Assembly: GCA_964434585.1 (NCBI GenBank)
Contig: CAYSVN010000009.1
Span: 1 to 28,537 of the forward strand
Length of the DNA: 28,537 nt
Origin: CAYSVN01 sp964434585
Lineage (GTDB): Bacteria > Patescibacteriota > Gracilibacteria > Peribacterales > Peribacteraceae
Direction of reading: 5' to 3'
Positions 17,403 to 24,118 of the stretch are shown here, in pieces. The notes beneath the pieces are model-generated. The model saw nothing but the letters and a program-made list of their open reading frames with translations, made no database searches and was not told the DNA's origin. Position 1 is the stretch's first letter, and each line of letters begins with the position of its first letter. The translations under genes and the position numbers were made by a program.

Positions 17403-17422
17403 TTACAACAGCGCTGTTGTAA
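17403..17422. repeat. Perfect 20-bp palindrome between ABC-F gene and rarA
   Basis: TTACAACAGC followed by GCTGTTGTAA. It can be extended by AATTT/AAATT flanks with a small bulge. No T run follows on either strand in the right register, so it is more likely a protein-binding site or processing hairpin than a terminator. Confidence 0.6.
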
Positions 17423-17430
17423 AAATTATA

Positions 17431-18882
17431 TTAAAGCAGTCCCAAGTTTAACTCTTCATTAATGGTAATTTGGTCCATAAATTCTTCATCGTGGCTTACA
17501 ATAATCATGCCACCTTCAAATTTATTAAGCGCTTTTGCAATAACGGGCAAATGCCTAAAATTAATATGGTTAGTAGGTTCATCTAAAATAAGTAACGTCG
17601 GTTTTTGTAAAGTAAATCGTGCAAAACAAAGGAGACCTTTTTGCCCCTCAGAAAGGGCACCAACATTCTTTTTCATCGTTTCGCCTGTTAGTAAAAACCT
17701 GGCACCAGCTTTATAAATTTCTTCATTTTTTGGTAAATCCATTACCTCGCCTAGGGTATCAAATACAGACTTTGCCATATCAAGCCCCGAGAAATCTTGG
17801 CGGTAGTAGCCAACATTTACACTTGGGTCAATCGTTGCACCGGCTTCTGTTCGGTTAGCTAGTGATTCCAGTAGCGTTGTTTTACCAATTCCATTTGGCC
17901 CCGTCATACGTACACGGTGTTGCTTGCGCACAACAACATTAGCCTTTTTGCTTTTTGGCTCATGGTCTTTAATAACGGTTACCGTTTTAATATCGGCAAG
18001 GGTTGCACTGCAAGGTGTCATTTCTATCGTAAAGTCAGGAATAGTTTTTTCCTCACGGCGCACATCTACCTTATTTGCTTCAGCGTCTGCAACATCGTCG
18101 CGCATTTTACTAGCTAATTTACGCATTTTACCTCCTTTATTAGCAAAGAAGTTAATTTTATCTTTACGGTCAGCAATACTTTTTTGCATACGGGTATTTT
18201 GGCGTTGGTCGCGTTCAATTTGTTTTTCAATTTCTTCTACCACATCAAAGTAGTCACCCACGTACTGTTGTACGGTTTTAGTGTGTTGGTCTAAGTGTAA
18301 AACACCATGGGTAAAGCTATTTAAAAAGTCTGCATCGTGCGAGATAACAATACAAGTTTTAGGGTACATTACTAAAAAACCAGTAAGGTGATCAATTCCT
18401 TCCTTATCCAAGTTATTAGTTGGCTCATCAAGTAGTAAAATATCTGGCTCCTGAATAATAGCATAGGCCAGTAGTAGGCGCGCTTTTTGCCCACCACTAA
18501 AGGCAGCAATTTTTTTATCACGTGGTGCCACTAAGTTCACAACATCAAGCACTCTACTAATATCACGCTCAATATCATATTTTTTTTCATCAAAAGCATG
18601 TTCAAAAAATTCTTGCACATTACGTTCTAAGTCTTCTGGTGATACTACCTGTTTAGCAATCCCAATCGTTGCCTTACGCTTTAAGTGTATTTCACCATCG
18701 GTTGGTTTTAGCTCACCAGTCATCATTTTAAATATGGTGCTTTTACCAGCACCGTTTTGCCCCACAATGGTTAGCTTTGCATTTTCGCGAATCGAAAAAC
18801 TAGCTTCCTCTAAAATTGGGTGCAAGTGACCATAGTCAAAAGACACATCGTCAAACCGTAAAATAACTGCTCCATGATCCAT
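17431..18882 (-). CDS. ABC-F family ATPase (ribosome-associated translation factor type)
   Basis: From the ATG at 18882 it is 483 residues, short for ABC-F. Two nucleotide-binding domains are joined by a charged linker. Domain 1 has GQNGAGKST, FSGGQKARLL and LLLDEPTNNLD; domain 2 has GPNGIGKTT, LSEGQKGLLCFA and LLILDEPTNHIN. Both catalytic glutamates are present; the second signature has Glu in place of the first Gly. The linker (about 210-290) is rich in Lys/Arg and corresponds to the P-site tRNA interaction motif. No membrane domain exists, so it is not a transporter. The frame is open 17 codons further upstream, but the ATG at 18882 opens with family-like sequence and lies next to a TACAAT. 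Close relatives include EttA-, Uup- and resistance-type proteins; which applies is unclear. Confidence 0.9.
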   Translation of the reverse strand: MDHGAVILRFDDVSFDYGHLHPILEEASFSIRENAKLTIVGQNGAGKSTIFKMMTGELKPTDGEIHLKRKATIGIAKQVVSPEDLERNVQEFFEHAFDEKKYDIERDISRVLDVVNLVAPRDKKIAAFSGGQKARLLLAYAIIQEPDILLLDEPTNNLDKEGIDHLTGFLVMYPKTCIVISHDADFLNSFTHGVLHLDQHTKTVQQYVGDYFDVVEEIEKQIERDQRQNTRMQKSIADRKDKINFFANKGGKMRKLASKMRDDVADAEANKVDVRREEKTIPDFTIEMTPCSATLADIKTVTVIKDHEPKSKKANVVVRKQHRVRMTGPNGIGKTTLLESLANRTEAGATIDPSVNVGYYRQDFSGLDMAKSVFDTLGEVMDLPKNEEIYKAGARFLLTGETMKKNVGALSEGQKGLLCFARFTLQKPTLLILDEPTNHINFRHLPVIAKALNKFEGGMIIVSHDEEFMDQITINEELNLGLL

Positions 18883-18933
18883 AGAGATTGTAGTGTACGG
18901 ATTTTTTTGTATTTGTATAGTAGGTTTCTGCAC

Positions 18934-18939
18934 TATGCT
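18934..18939 (+). promoter_or_regulatory. Candidate -10 box (TATGCT), leaderless start at 18946
   Basis: TATGCT six bases before the ATG, with TTTGTA 16 bases further upstream as a possible -35. It shares the 63-base gap with the divergent ABC-F gene. Confidence 0.45.
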
Positions 18940-18945
18940 GTAATT

Positions 18946-19221
18946 ATGAAAGCAAAATTACTTAGCATATTTGGCGCCCTTGTAATGCTACTAGAGGCAG
19001 GTGCAGTCTATTTAAAATTAAGCGAGCTTGGTTTTCCAGATGGATACGTTACAGAATTCGAAGCCAAAAAAACAGTATATTCTTCCATTCATCAGTATCT
19101 ATTAATAGTATTAGCAGTACTGACCATCTATATTGGTTTTAGCAAGCGTAAACACGCTTACAGTATTGTACTGCTGTGCATTACTATTGCCGTAATAGCC
19201 CATTTACCACCGGTTTGTTAG
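18946..19221 (+). CDS. Small membrane protein of unknown function
   Basis: A 91-residue protein with three likely transmembrane segments (about 4-22, 48-66 and 70-87) and a charged loop between the first two. No motif is recognised. The frame extends upstream to 18874, but that part overlaps the ABC-F start, while the ATG at 18946 has a well-placed -10 hexamer. It ends with PPVC. It is a real gene by open length, hydrophobicity and start signals; its role is unknown. Confidence 0.65.
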   Translation: MKAKLLSIFGALVMLLEAGAVYLKLSELGFPDGYVTEFEAKKTVYSSIHQYLLIVLAVLTIYIGFSKRKHAYSIVLLCITIAVIAHLPPVC

Positions 19222-19277
19222 ACGCCCACTACCTGCAAATACTAGATAATGGCCAAGGTTGGTAAGCAATAGAAATT

Positions 19278-19309
19278 AAAAAAGGTCTTGCATACGAATA
19301 TGCAAGACC
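19278..19309 (-). terminator. Intrinsic terminator of the 19335-19631 gene
   Basis: An 11-bp stem GGTCTTGCATA/TATGCAAGACC with a four-base loop, followed on the minus strand by six T. A GTGAAC element abuts it, as at the second cassette. Confidence 0.88.
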
Positions 19310-19334
19310 GGTGAACCCACACGGGGCAAAGGCG

Positions 19335-19631
19335 CTACGTTCGTAGCGCCGGTAACAACTCAGTCCCATCAGGACCGCCTTCGCAAATTGCTTCTTCTTC
19401 CGATATATGGACCCTTTGGGTCGAAGTATCAAGTGCTTGTTGAAGCACTCTTGGAATAAGAAAGCTACCAGGAAGGTCTTTTGGCAGCTGATTTTTGCGG
19501 ATTTTGAAGTCCGCCCAGGTCCGTAAAGCAATCTTTGGAGTAGGCGACGATTTAATAATCTTCTCCATTTCCAACGTTCGCTCATTCGCAATTTGGCTTT
19601 TGGCTGCTGCAATCATTCTCTTACCTTGCAT
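19335..19631 (-). CDS. Small protein of unknown function, SD-led cassette 1
   Basis: A 98-residue protein with a basic, helical N-terminal half and an acidic C-terminal end. The ATG at 19631 is chosen because AAGGAG precedes it by six bases; the frame is open 26 codons further, but that part is leader sequence. No Cys pair, membrane segment or known motif is seen. KIAL-RTWADF in the middle recalls KIAL and FRAWGQV in the neighbouring 83-residue protein, too weakly to claim homology. The last codons and stop lie in a perfect hairpin (19331-19350), and an intrinsic terminator follows. Promoter, structured leader, SD and terminator make this one of the best-signalled units in the window, which suggests strong expression. 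Confidence 0.6.
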   Translation of the reverse strand: MQGKRMIAAAKSQIANERTLEMEKIIKSSPTPKIALRTWADFKIRKNQLPKDLPGSFLIPRVLQQALDTSTQRVHISEEEAICEGGPDGTELLPALRT

Positions 19632-19731
19632 GTTTTTCTCCTTATACATGCGTTTTCTTTTTTGCCCGAAAGTGGGTCGGAATACATCAATTTTGGTGCA
19701 TTCCAGCACACTTTTTTGTGGTAAGCGTTGT

Positions 19732-19744
19732 TGTAAAAGAACAA
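19732..19744 (-). repeat. Shared 13-nt leader element, copy 1
   Basis: Minus-strand TTGTTCTTTTACA, identical to 20319-20331. It lies about 101 bases before the start of the 98-residue gene; the other copy lies about 111 bases before its gene. Confidence 0.7.
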
Positions 19745-19765
19745 AAAAAGCTCCTGGCAGGGAGC
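19743..19765 (-). terminator. Internal intrinsic terminator / attenuator
   Basis: A GCTCC/GGAGC stem with a six-base loop and seven T on the minus strand. It sits between the promoter at 19865-19892 and the gene at 19631. Its two arms can also pair with upstream segments, so its formation may be conditional. Confidence 0.75.
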
Positions 19766-19858
19766 ATAAGTGTCGACTATTTTAATGATGACAAAACTCC
19801 CTAACCAATACGGTTTAGCTTAATAAAGCCCAGGAGAATATAGTTACATGTCATTTGT
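19743..19858 (-). ncRNA. Structured leader or small RNA with mutually exclusive pairings
   Basis: Transcription from the promoter at 19865-19892 should start near 19858. Fold 1: outer stem ATGACA/TGTCAT (19849-19854 with 19788-19793), inner stem CTCC/GGAG (19833-19836 with 19797-19800) enclosing two small hairpins, then the terminator. Fold 2: segment A (19830-19836) pairs perfectly over seven bases with the terminator 3' arm D (19751-19757), and B (19797-19802) pairs over six bases with the terminator 5' arm C (19759-19764). Fold 2 destroys the terminator. This is the logic of an attenuator or riboswitch; a stand-alone small RNA is the alternative. It matches no family I know. A 17-codon frame within it is also possible. 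Confidence 0.55.
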
Positions 19859-19864
19859 ATTAAT

Positions 19865-19892
19865 ATTATATATAGTTAAAGTTTATTGTCAA
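19865..19892 (-). promoter_or_regulatory. Consensus promoter of cassette 1
   Basis: Minus-strand TTGACA at 19892-19887, a 16-base spacer, TATAAT at 19870-19865. Both hexamers match the sigma-70 consensus exactly. Confidence 0.85.
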
Positions 19893-19900
19893 CTAGTTGT

Positions 19901-19932
19901 AAAAAAAGGCGTCGATTGTTTCAATCGACGCC
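19901..19932 (-). terminator. Intrinsic terminator of the 19957-20208 gene
   Basis: An 11-bp perfect stem GGCGTCGATTG/CAATCGACGCC with a three-base loop, followed on the minus strand by seven T. The cassette 1 promoter begins nine bases beyond the T run, cleanly separating the two units. Confidence 0.92.
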
Positions 19933-19956
19933 AGTGAACACCATGGAATCATGGAG

Positions 19957-20208
19957 CTAAACCATGGCAGGTTCGCTGGTCGCAACTTTGCGATCAATGA
20001 TTTCCTGCGCTGCGGTGTGCAATTCATGCACCCATTTGGCTGTAGCGCCCTGATTATCTTCTCGTAAGACATCGTTGTAAGCTTGGGAGACCTGCCCCCA
20101 TGCTCGAAAAGTCAAAACGGGCTGAATGCTCAGAGCAATTTTTACTTTGTGTTTAATGAAGGGTGGAAAGCTCTGTTTTTTAGCATGTTTACTTCTTTTG
20201 TGGCCCAT
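19957..20208 (-). CDS. Small basic protein of unknown function, SD-led cassette 2
   Basis: An 83-residue protein with a strongly basic start (MGHKRSKHAKKQ) and a helical remainder; no membrane segment, no cysteine and no recognised domain. A Shine-Dalgarno AAAGGA precedes the ATG by five bases. The gene has its own consensus promoter 175 bases upstream and a strong terminator 25 bases downstream, so it is a monocistronic unit built like cassette 1. The basic N-terminus could bind nucleic acid; this is a guess. Confidence 0.65.
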   Translation of the reverse strand: MGHKRSKHAKKQSFPPFIKHKVKIALSIQPVLTFRAWGQVSQAYNDVLREDNQGATAKWVHELHTAAQEIIDRKVATSEPAMV

Positions 20209-20318
20209 ATTATTCCTTTATTGTTCACGTGATTTCTGCTCCTTCCTGGATACAAAAATCAACAAAATTGATTTCTGAACCCTTCCGTAGGAACAGAAGA
20301 CAGGTGATGATGTAACGG

Positions 20319-20331
20319 TGTAAAAGAACAA
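20319..20331 (-). repeat. Shared 13-nt leader element, copy 2
   Basis: Minus-strand TTGTTCTTTTACA, identical to 19732-19744, about 111 bases before the ATG at 20208. Confidence 0.7.
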
Positions 20332-20360
20332 GAGATTAAATACTAGCAAAAAATGGATAG

Positions 20361-20372
20361 TACTTGCAAGTA
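20361..20372. promoter_or_regulatory. Candidate operator palindrome (TACTTGCAAGTA)
   Basis: A perfect 12-bp palindrome about 10-20 bases after the -10 box of the cassette 2 promoter, where a repressor would block it. Its half-sites TACT/AGTA recall the TACTnnnAGTA pattern described for TrmB, with one extra central base; a TrmB-family gene lies just upstream. Binding is an inference. Confidence 0.35.
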
Positions 20373-20382
20373 ATATAAATTT

Positions 20383-20410
20383 ATTATAACAAAATAATAA
20401 ATATTGTCAA
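20383..20410 (-). promoter_or_regulatory. Consensus promoter of cassette 2
   Basis: Minus-strand TTGACA at 20410-20405, a 16-base spacer, TATAAT at 20388-20383. Same architecture and spacer as the cassette 1 promoter. It lies in the 260-base gap after the TrmB gene. Confidence 0.85.
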
Positions 20411-20430
20411 TGTTTCGACAGGCTCACCAT
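20411..20430. repeat. REP-like repeat fragment (TTCGACAGGCTCA core)
   Basis: TGTTTCGACAGGCTCACCAT resembles half of the TTCGACAGGCTCAGGATGAC-type palindromic repeats scattered through many bacterial genomes; compare the fuller element at 25787-25839. It directly abuts the cassette 2 -35 box. Confidence 0.5.
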
Positions 20431-20470
20431 TACATTTTAAAATTTTAATATAGACAAAATTAGATCTTTT

Positions 20471-21247
20471 TTAAGCGCCTATTTGCTTACCAATAACATC
20501 AAAAAAGAAGTGAAAAATTTGCCCCATTTGCTCTTGTTTAACCTTAAGGCCAACATCACTATCTCCGTAACAAGCTAGGTACAAAGCAGTGCCTACTAAA
20601 AATACATTAGTGCCACCTTTAACAACCGGGAAGTCCGCCGGAATAAAATGTTCGGGGTCCAATTTACGTATATATTCTGGAATCAACGTTCCAGAAGCTT
20701 CAATAATTTCTACAGACAACTGTGCATCCTGCGCATCGTGGAAAAATTCCTCCATATCTTTAGTGTGTTTTATACCACTTAATTGCTGGTCAAACGTATT
20801 GCTTGTAAGCATGCGCACGCGGTGTACCCCGGTTTGTTTCGCTTCGTACAGTAAATTCCTAAACAAGCTTTTCATACCAGTTTTACCTTCAAAAATTTCG
20901 ATGGCCGGTATAAAACCGTCACCAGTAGTAAGTTGGTTTAATTCTTGCTCAACATCATCAGCTTCACGCAAAAGCTCATCAACCGTCTCGGCTTGCTGGG
21001 TAAGGTATTGCTTAATACCATCAGTACCTGTTACACCAAAGTACTGCGTGCCATCGCGCACATAAATTTTAACCAAGCCCTGCTGGGCCATTTTTTTTAA
21101 GTATTTATAGGTAACAACCCGGTTAAGTGTTAAACGTTTTGCAATAACTGAAGCCGGCTGTACCCCCAGCGTTGCAAGCTCCACATAAATAGCTTGTTCT
21201 TTTTGTTTTAAGCCAATTTTTTGTAAATAATCTGTAATTTTTTTCAT
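20471..21247 (-). CDS. TrmB-family transcriptional regulator
   Basis: A 258-residue protein. Residues 1-75 form a winged helix-turn-helix of TrmB type (LQKIGLKQKEQAIYVELATLG, then ASVIAKRLTLNRVVTYKYLKKMAQQGLV with its wing). A coiled-coil stretch follows at about 85-107, then a C-terminal effector-like domain (IFEGKTGMKSLFRNLLYEAK; VFLVGTALYLACYGD). In archaea TrmB proteins sense sugars, while bacterial homologues are mostly uncharacterised. It is divergent from the first Cys-rich gene with an 80-base gap containing overlapping promoters, so it may control that gene and itself. The closest small-gene cassette lies downstream with its own promoter. Confidence 0.88.
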   Translation of the reverse strand: MKKITDYLQKIGLKQKEQAIYVELATLGVQPASVIAKRLTLNRVVTYKYLKKMAQQGLVKIYVRDGTQYFGVTGTDGIKQYLTQQAETVDELLREADDVEQELNQLTTGDGFIPAIEIFEGKTGMKSLFRNLLYEAKQTGVHRVRMLTSNTFDQQLSGIKHTKDMEEFFHDAQDAQLSVEIIEASGTLIPEYIRKLDPEHFIPADFPVVKGGTNVFLVGTALYLACYGDSDVGLKVKQEQMGQIFHFFFDVIGKQIGA

Positions 21248-21277
21248 GTTGTACCAAAAAAAAGAACACTAGTCTGT

Positions 21278-21306
21278 AGTATAATATTCTATTAGCATTA
21301 TTGCAA
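21278..21306 (-). promoter_or_regulatory. Promoter of the TrmB-family gene
   Basis: Minus-strand TTGCAA at 21306-21301, a 17-base spacer, TATACT at 21283-21278. The plus-strand TATAAT at 21280-21285 overlaps it, and an ACTA-N5-TAGT inverted repeat at 21268-21280 sits beside both, a plausible autoregulatory site. Confidence 0.55.
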
Positions 21307-21327
21307 TATATTATTAAATTTTGCCTT

Positions 21328-23001
21328 ATGGAAAACAAATGTAGTAGTTGTAGTGTAGTGGTTACGGTAACGCCAGAGCATCGAAAAATGCTCGATATTG
21401 TTGCACCTGTAATAAATGGAGTTACATACAATTTGCCAGACCCAACCCTGTGTACAGACTGTCGACATCAGCGGCGTTTAACGCATCGTAACGATAGCAA
21501 TTACTACAAAAACAATTGTACCTCTTGCAAAAAAGATGTGATATCGATTTATGATGCCAATAAGCCTTACCCTGTGTATTGCCATGATTGTTTTTGGTCT
21601 GACAGTTGGGACGCTACGAGCTTTGGCCAAGAGTATGATTTTAACCGACCATTTTTTGAACAATTTAATGAGCTAAAAAACCGCGTACCAAGGCTTTGTA
21701 TTTTTAATACCCAAAGTGAAAACTCGGAGTATACCGTGCATAGTTCTAAAAATAAAAATGGGTATATGTGCAGTTCTAATACAGGGTGCGAGGACGTGTA
21801 TTTTTCGGACTGGGCAATTAATTGTACGAGTTGTAGTGACCTATTTATGTGCTTTGATATGACCCGTTGTTACAACTGTAACAACTCACGCCAGTGTTAT
21901 AACAGCGACGAACTCGATTTGTGTATCGATCTAACTGATAGCTACCTAAATTTTGATTGCAATAACAGTCAACAATTGATTGGCTGTGTATCTTTAAAAA
22001 ATAAAGCTTTGCACATTTTAAACGAACCTGTTGAACTTGCAGAGTACGAAGAAACACTGCATAAGTTAAAAACCAATAAAGCGTATCGTGATGAATTTAA
22101 CGAGAAATATCAGCAATTAAAACAAAGTATTCCAAAACGACTTACTTGGAATGTTAATACCGAACAGTCAATAGGAGATTACTTAAAAAATACCAAAAAT
22201 GCTCATTATTGTTTTAATTGTATGGATATAGAAGACTGCATGTTCTGCGAAGGTATTGTCAATAATAAAAATTGCTGCGACTTAACAAGGGGCAGTGGCA
22301 TGGAGCTTTGCTATGAATGCGAAGGGATTGTTGATTTAAGTCGTAGTTGTTTTTGTAATTTAACATACCAGTGCCATAGTCTACTTTATTGCGACAATGG
22401 GCACAGCAGCGATAATTGTTTTGGATGCTTTAGTTTTAAAAGTGCACAGTATTGTATTTTAAATAAACAGTACACCAAAGAGCAGTACGAAGAACTAGTG
22501 CCACGCATTATTGAACATATGAAGTCTACTAGTGAATGGGGAGAGTTTTTTCCGAGCGCAAAGGCGTCATTTTGTTATAATCAATCAAAGGCAATGGCCG
22601 AGTTTCCATTAAGTAAGCAAGTAGTACAAGAAAAAAACCTACAATGGTTTAATAGCCAAGACACCGATACCAGTGGCATAAATGCTATTGAAGCCAACCG
22701 TTTACCAGAGGATATTACCACTGTACCAGATGATATGTTGAACTATGTTATTAAGTCTGAGGAAGATGGAAGGTTATTTAGATTAATTCCGCAGGAGCTT
22801 AGTTTTTACCGCTCTAAAGGTTTACCTATTCCACATAGGCACCCAAACCAACGGCAACAAGCTTTGCGCGCTCGGCAAAATGCTAGCAAATTTTACCAGC
22901 GTAATTGTGGCCATTGTGCTAAAAGTATCCAAACAACCTATAGCCCAGATAGCCCAGAACAAGTATACTGTGACGAGTGTTACTTAAGTGAGGTTTATTA
23001 A
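21328..23001 (+). CDS. Cys-rich protein with terminal zinc ribbons, paralogue A
   Basis: From the ATG at 21328 (MENKCSSC) the protein has 557 residues and 40 cysteines. An N-terminal ribbon pairs CSSC with CTDC; a second uses CTSC and CHDC. The middle has repeated CxxC spaced units (CYNCNNSRQC, CFNC, CMFC, CYEC, CFGC) that could stack as a solenoid. Then come the conserved AQYCILNKQYTKEQYEEL and EWGEFFP blocks, a PDD-LNYVI segment, and a C-terminal ribbon CGHCAK...YCDEC ending in LSEVY. I know this architecture from Patescibacteria genomes as uncharacterised protein; metal binding is very likely, the function unknown. A longer TTG frame from 21301 is less likely. It is divergent from the TrmB-family gene and paralogous to 24119-25786. 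Confidence 0.85.
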   Translation: MENKCSSCSVVVTVTPEHRKMLDIVAPVINGVTYNLPDPTLCTDCRHQRRLTHRNDSNYYKNNCTSCKKDVISIYDANKPYPVYCHDCFWSDSWDATSFGQEYDFNRPFFEQFNELKNRVPRLCIFNTQSENSEYTVHSSKNKNGYMCSSNTGCEDVYFSDWAINCTSCSDLFMCFDMTRCYNCNNSRQCYNSDELDLCIDLTDSYLNFDCNNSQQLIGCVSLKNKALHILNEPVELAEYEETLHKLKTNKAYRDEFNEKYQQLKQSIPKRLTWNVNTEQSIGDYLKNTKNAHYCFNCMDIEDCMFCEGIVNNKNCCDLTRGSGMELCYECEGIVDLSRSCFCNLTYQCHSLLYCDNGHSSDNCFGCFSFKSAQYCILNKQYTKEQYEELVPRIIEHMKSTSEWGEFFPSAKASFCYNQSKAMAEFPLSKQVVQEKNLQWFNSQDTDTSGINAIEANRLPEDITTVPDDMLNYVIKSEEDGRLFRLIPQELSFYRSKGLPIPHRHPNQRQQALRARQNASKFYQRNCGHCAKSIQTTYSPDSPEQVYCDECYLSEVY

Positions 23002-23011
23002 TATAAACAAC

Positions 23012-24031
23012 CTAAAGCGTTGAAAGCTTAGGTGTAAGATGCTTTTTAAAATGCTCTGTCGATTGTGCCATAAAATCAGGCCAATCTCTTCCAAATTCAT
23101 GCTCTTCATTGTTATAAATAACCAGTCTATTAACTTTATTTTGTGCATTTAAATTATTTGCTAAATCTTCCGACCAACTAAGAGGGACATCATCATCAGA
23201 TGTTCCATGAAAATTTAATATAGGATCATCAATATTTTTAAAGTATGTCTGCGCGGAAAGCTTATCCCAATTCTTTGGATTTGTTTCTCGCGAACCAAGA
23301 ACATCACGCGTTTTGGTATTACCATCTTCATCATCACGCCATCTGGTAAAATTCTGCCATGCGTCTGCATGTACAGGTGCATACAATACAACGGCATCTA
23401 TTAAATCTGCACGTGCAGTAGCAATATTAAGCGTAACACCACCACCCATGCTGTGCCCTAACATTCCAATTTTTTCTGTACTAACGGTTGGTAAGTTGGC
23501 ATCTTTAACAGCCAAAATAGCATTCATTACATCCATTGAATATTCTAGGCTGGCATCATAAACATCATCGCCAATAGGGCTTGGGTCAGACCCAGCATGT
23601 CCACGATAATCTGGGTGAATAACAGCAAAACCTCGTCGCGCAAAGTAGTCTTGCTCGCGCTTTAAGCCTCGGCCATTTGTATAAACAGCAGGGTCTATAT
23701 AACCGTGGTTTAGTATTAACAAAGGAAAAGGTCCATCACCTTTAGGAATATTCATAATACCGGTTAACTTTAAAGTGTTACCAATATAAGAAATTGAGTA
23801 ACGGGTATAGCTACTGTTATCATTAAGGACACTTTCTAGTAGTAAGTCAGAGCCTTCTAGTCTCATAGTGCTTAGGTGGACTACGTCTAGTTTAGATGGG
23901 TGTGTTTCAATTGGATTATTATTTGTATCTTCAGTAGGAACTTCAAGAACTACTTTATCTGCTACGGTACCAATAACATCAAAAACCTCTGGATTGGTAG
24001 TGCCACAAGCAAGGAGAAAAAAAACAGGCAA
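23012..24031 (-). CDS. Alpha/beta-hydrolase lipoprotein with disrupted signal peptide
   Basis: A prolyl-oligopeptidase-like serine hydrolase. GHSMGGG gives nucleophile Ser194, HGTSDDDVP the acid (about Asp279), EEHEFG the His (about 311); LNHGYIDP near 108 is the oxyanion region, and DYRGHAGSDP is typical of acyl-peptidase/dienelactone-type members. The mature part starts at a lipobox-like LLAC, but the only in-frame start is a TTG giving an eight-residue signal without positive charge. An ATG at 24047 lies in another frame; removing one T from the T8 tract (24017-24024) would join it to give a lipoprotein signal MNYIYIACFFLLACG. So the gene is either frameshifted by assembly error or phase-variable. 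It lies between the two Cys-rich paralogues, ten bases from the end of the first. Confidence 0.85.
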   Translation of the reverse strand: MPVFFLLACGTTNPEVFDVIGTVADKVVLEVPTEDTNNNPIETHPSKLDVVHLSTMRLEGSDLLLESVLNDNSSYTRYSISYIGNTLKLTGIMNIPKGDGPFPLLILNHGYIDPAVYTNGRGLKREQDYFARRGFAVIHPDYRGHAGSDPSPIGDDVYDASLEYSMDVMNAILAVKDANLPTVSTEKIGMLGHSMGGGVTLNIATARADLIDAVVLYAPVHADAWQNFTRWRDDEDGNTKTRDVLGSRETNPKNWDKLSAQTYFKNIDDPILNFHGTSDDDVPLSWSEDLANNLNAQNKVNRLVIYNNEEHEFGRDWPDFMAQSTEHFKKHLTPKLSTL

Positions 24032-24106
24032 TATAAATATAATTCATATTATTAGCATAACATTTAAATTTGCTTAGGATAGCTATAATAAAATTTTGAA
24101 CTAAGC

Positions 24107-24112
24107 TACAAT
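24107..24112 (+). promoter_or_regulatory. Candidate -10 box (TACAAT), leaderless start at 24119
   Basis: TACAAT exactly six bases before the ATG; no Shine-Dalgarno and no clear -35. Confidence 0.4.
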
Positions 24113-24118
24113 GTTGCT

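Larger units (their letters stand above)
20209..20376 (-). other. Long 5' leader of cassette 2
   Basis: About 168 bases between the predicted transcription start and the ATG. It contains the shared TTGTTCTTTTACA (20319-20331), a hairpin of TTCTG and CAGAA enclosing TTCC-TAC-GGAA, and an AAATCAA/TTGATTT hairpin, followed by the SD. No internal terminator like that of cassette 1 is seen. Confidence 0.5.

Noticed and set aside
17403..17422. Intrinsic terminator between the ABC-F gene and rarA
   Set aside because: On the minus strand the stem is followed by A-rich rather than T-rich sequence, so it does not fit a terminator for the ABC-F gene.
19229..19612. 127-residue minus-strand frame overlapping cassette 1
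   Set aside because: It reads through the terminator hairpin and has no start signals; the overlapping 98-residue frame has an SD and ends before the terminator.
19743..19858. SRP RNA, 6S RNA or retron msr/msd
   Set aside because: The conserved SRP GGAA-type tetraloop region is not present, the length is too short for 6S RNA, and no reverse transcriptase lies nearby.
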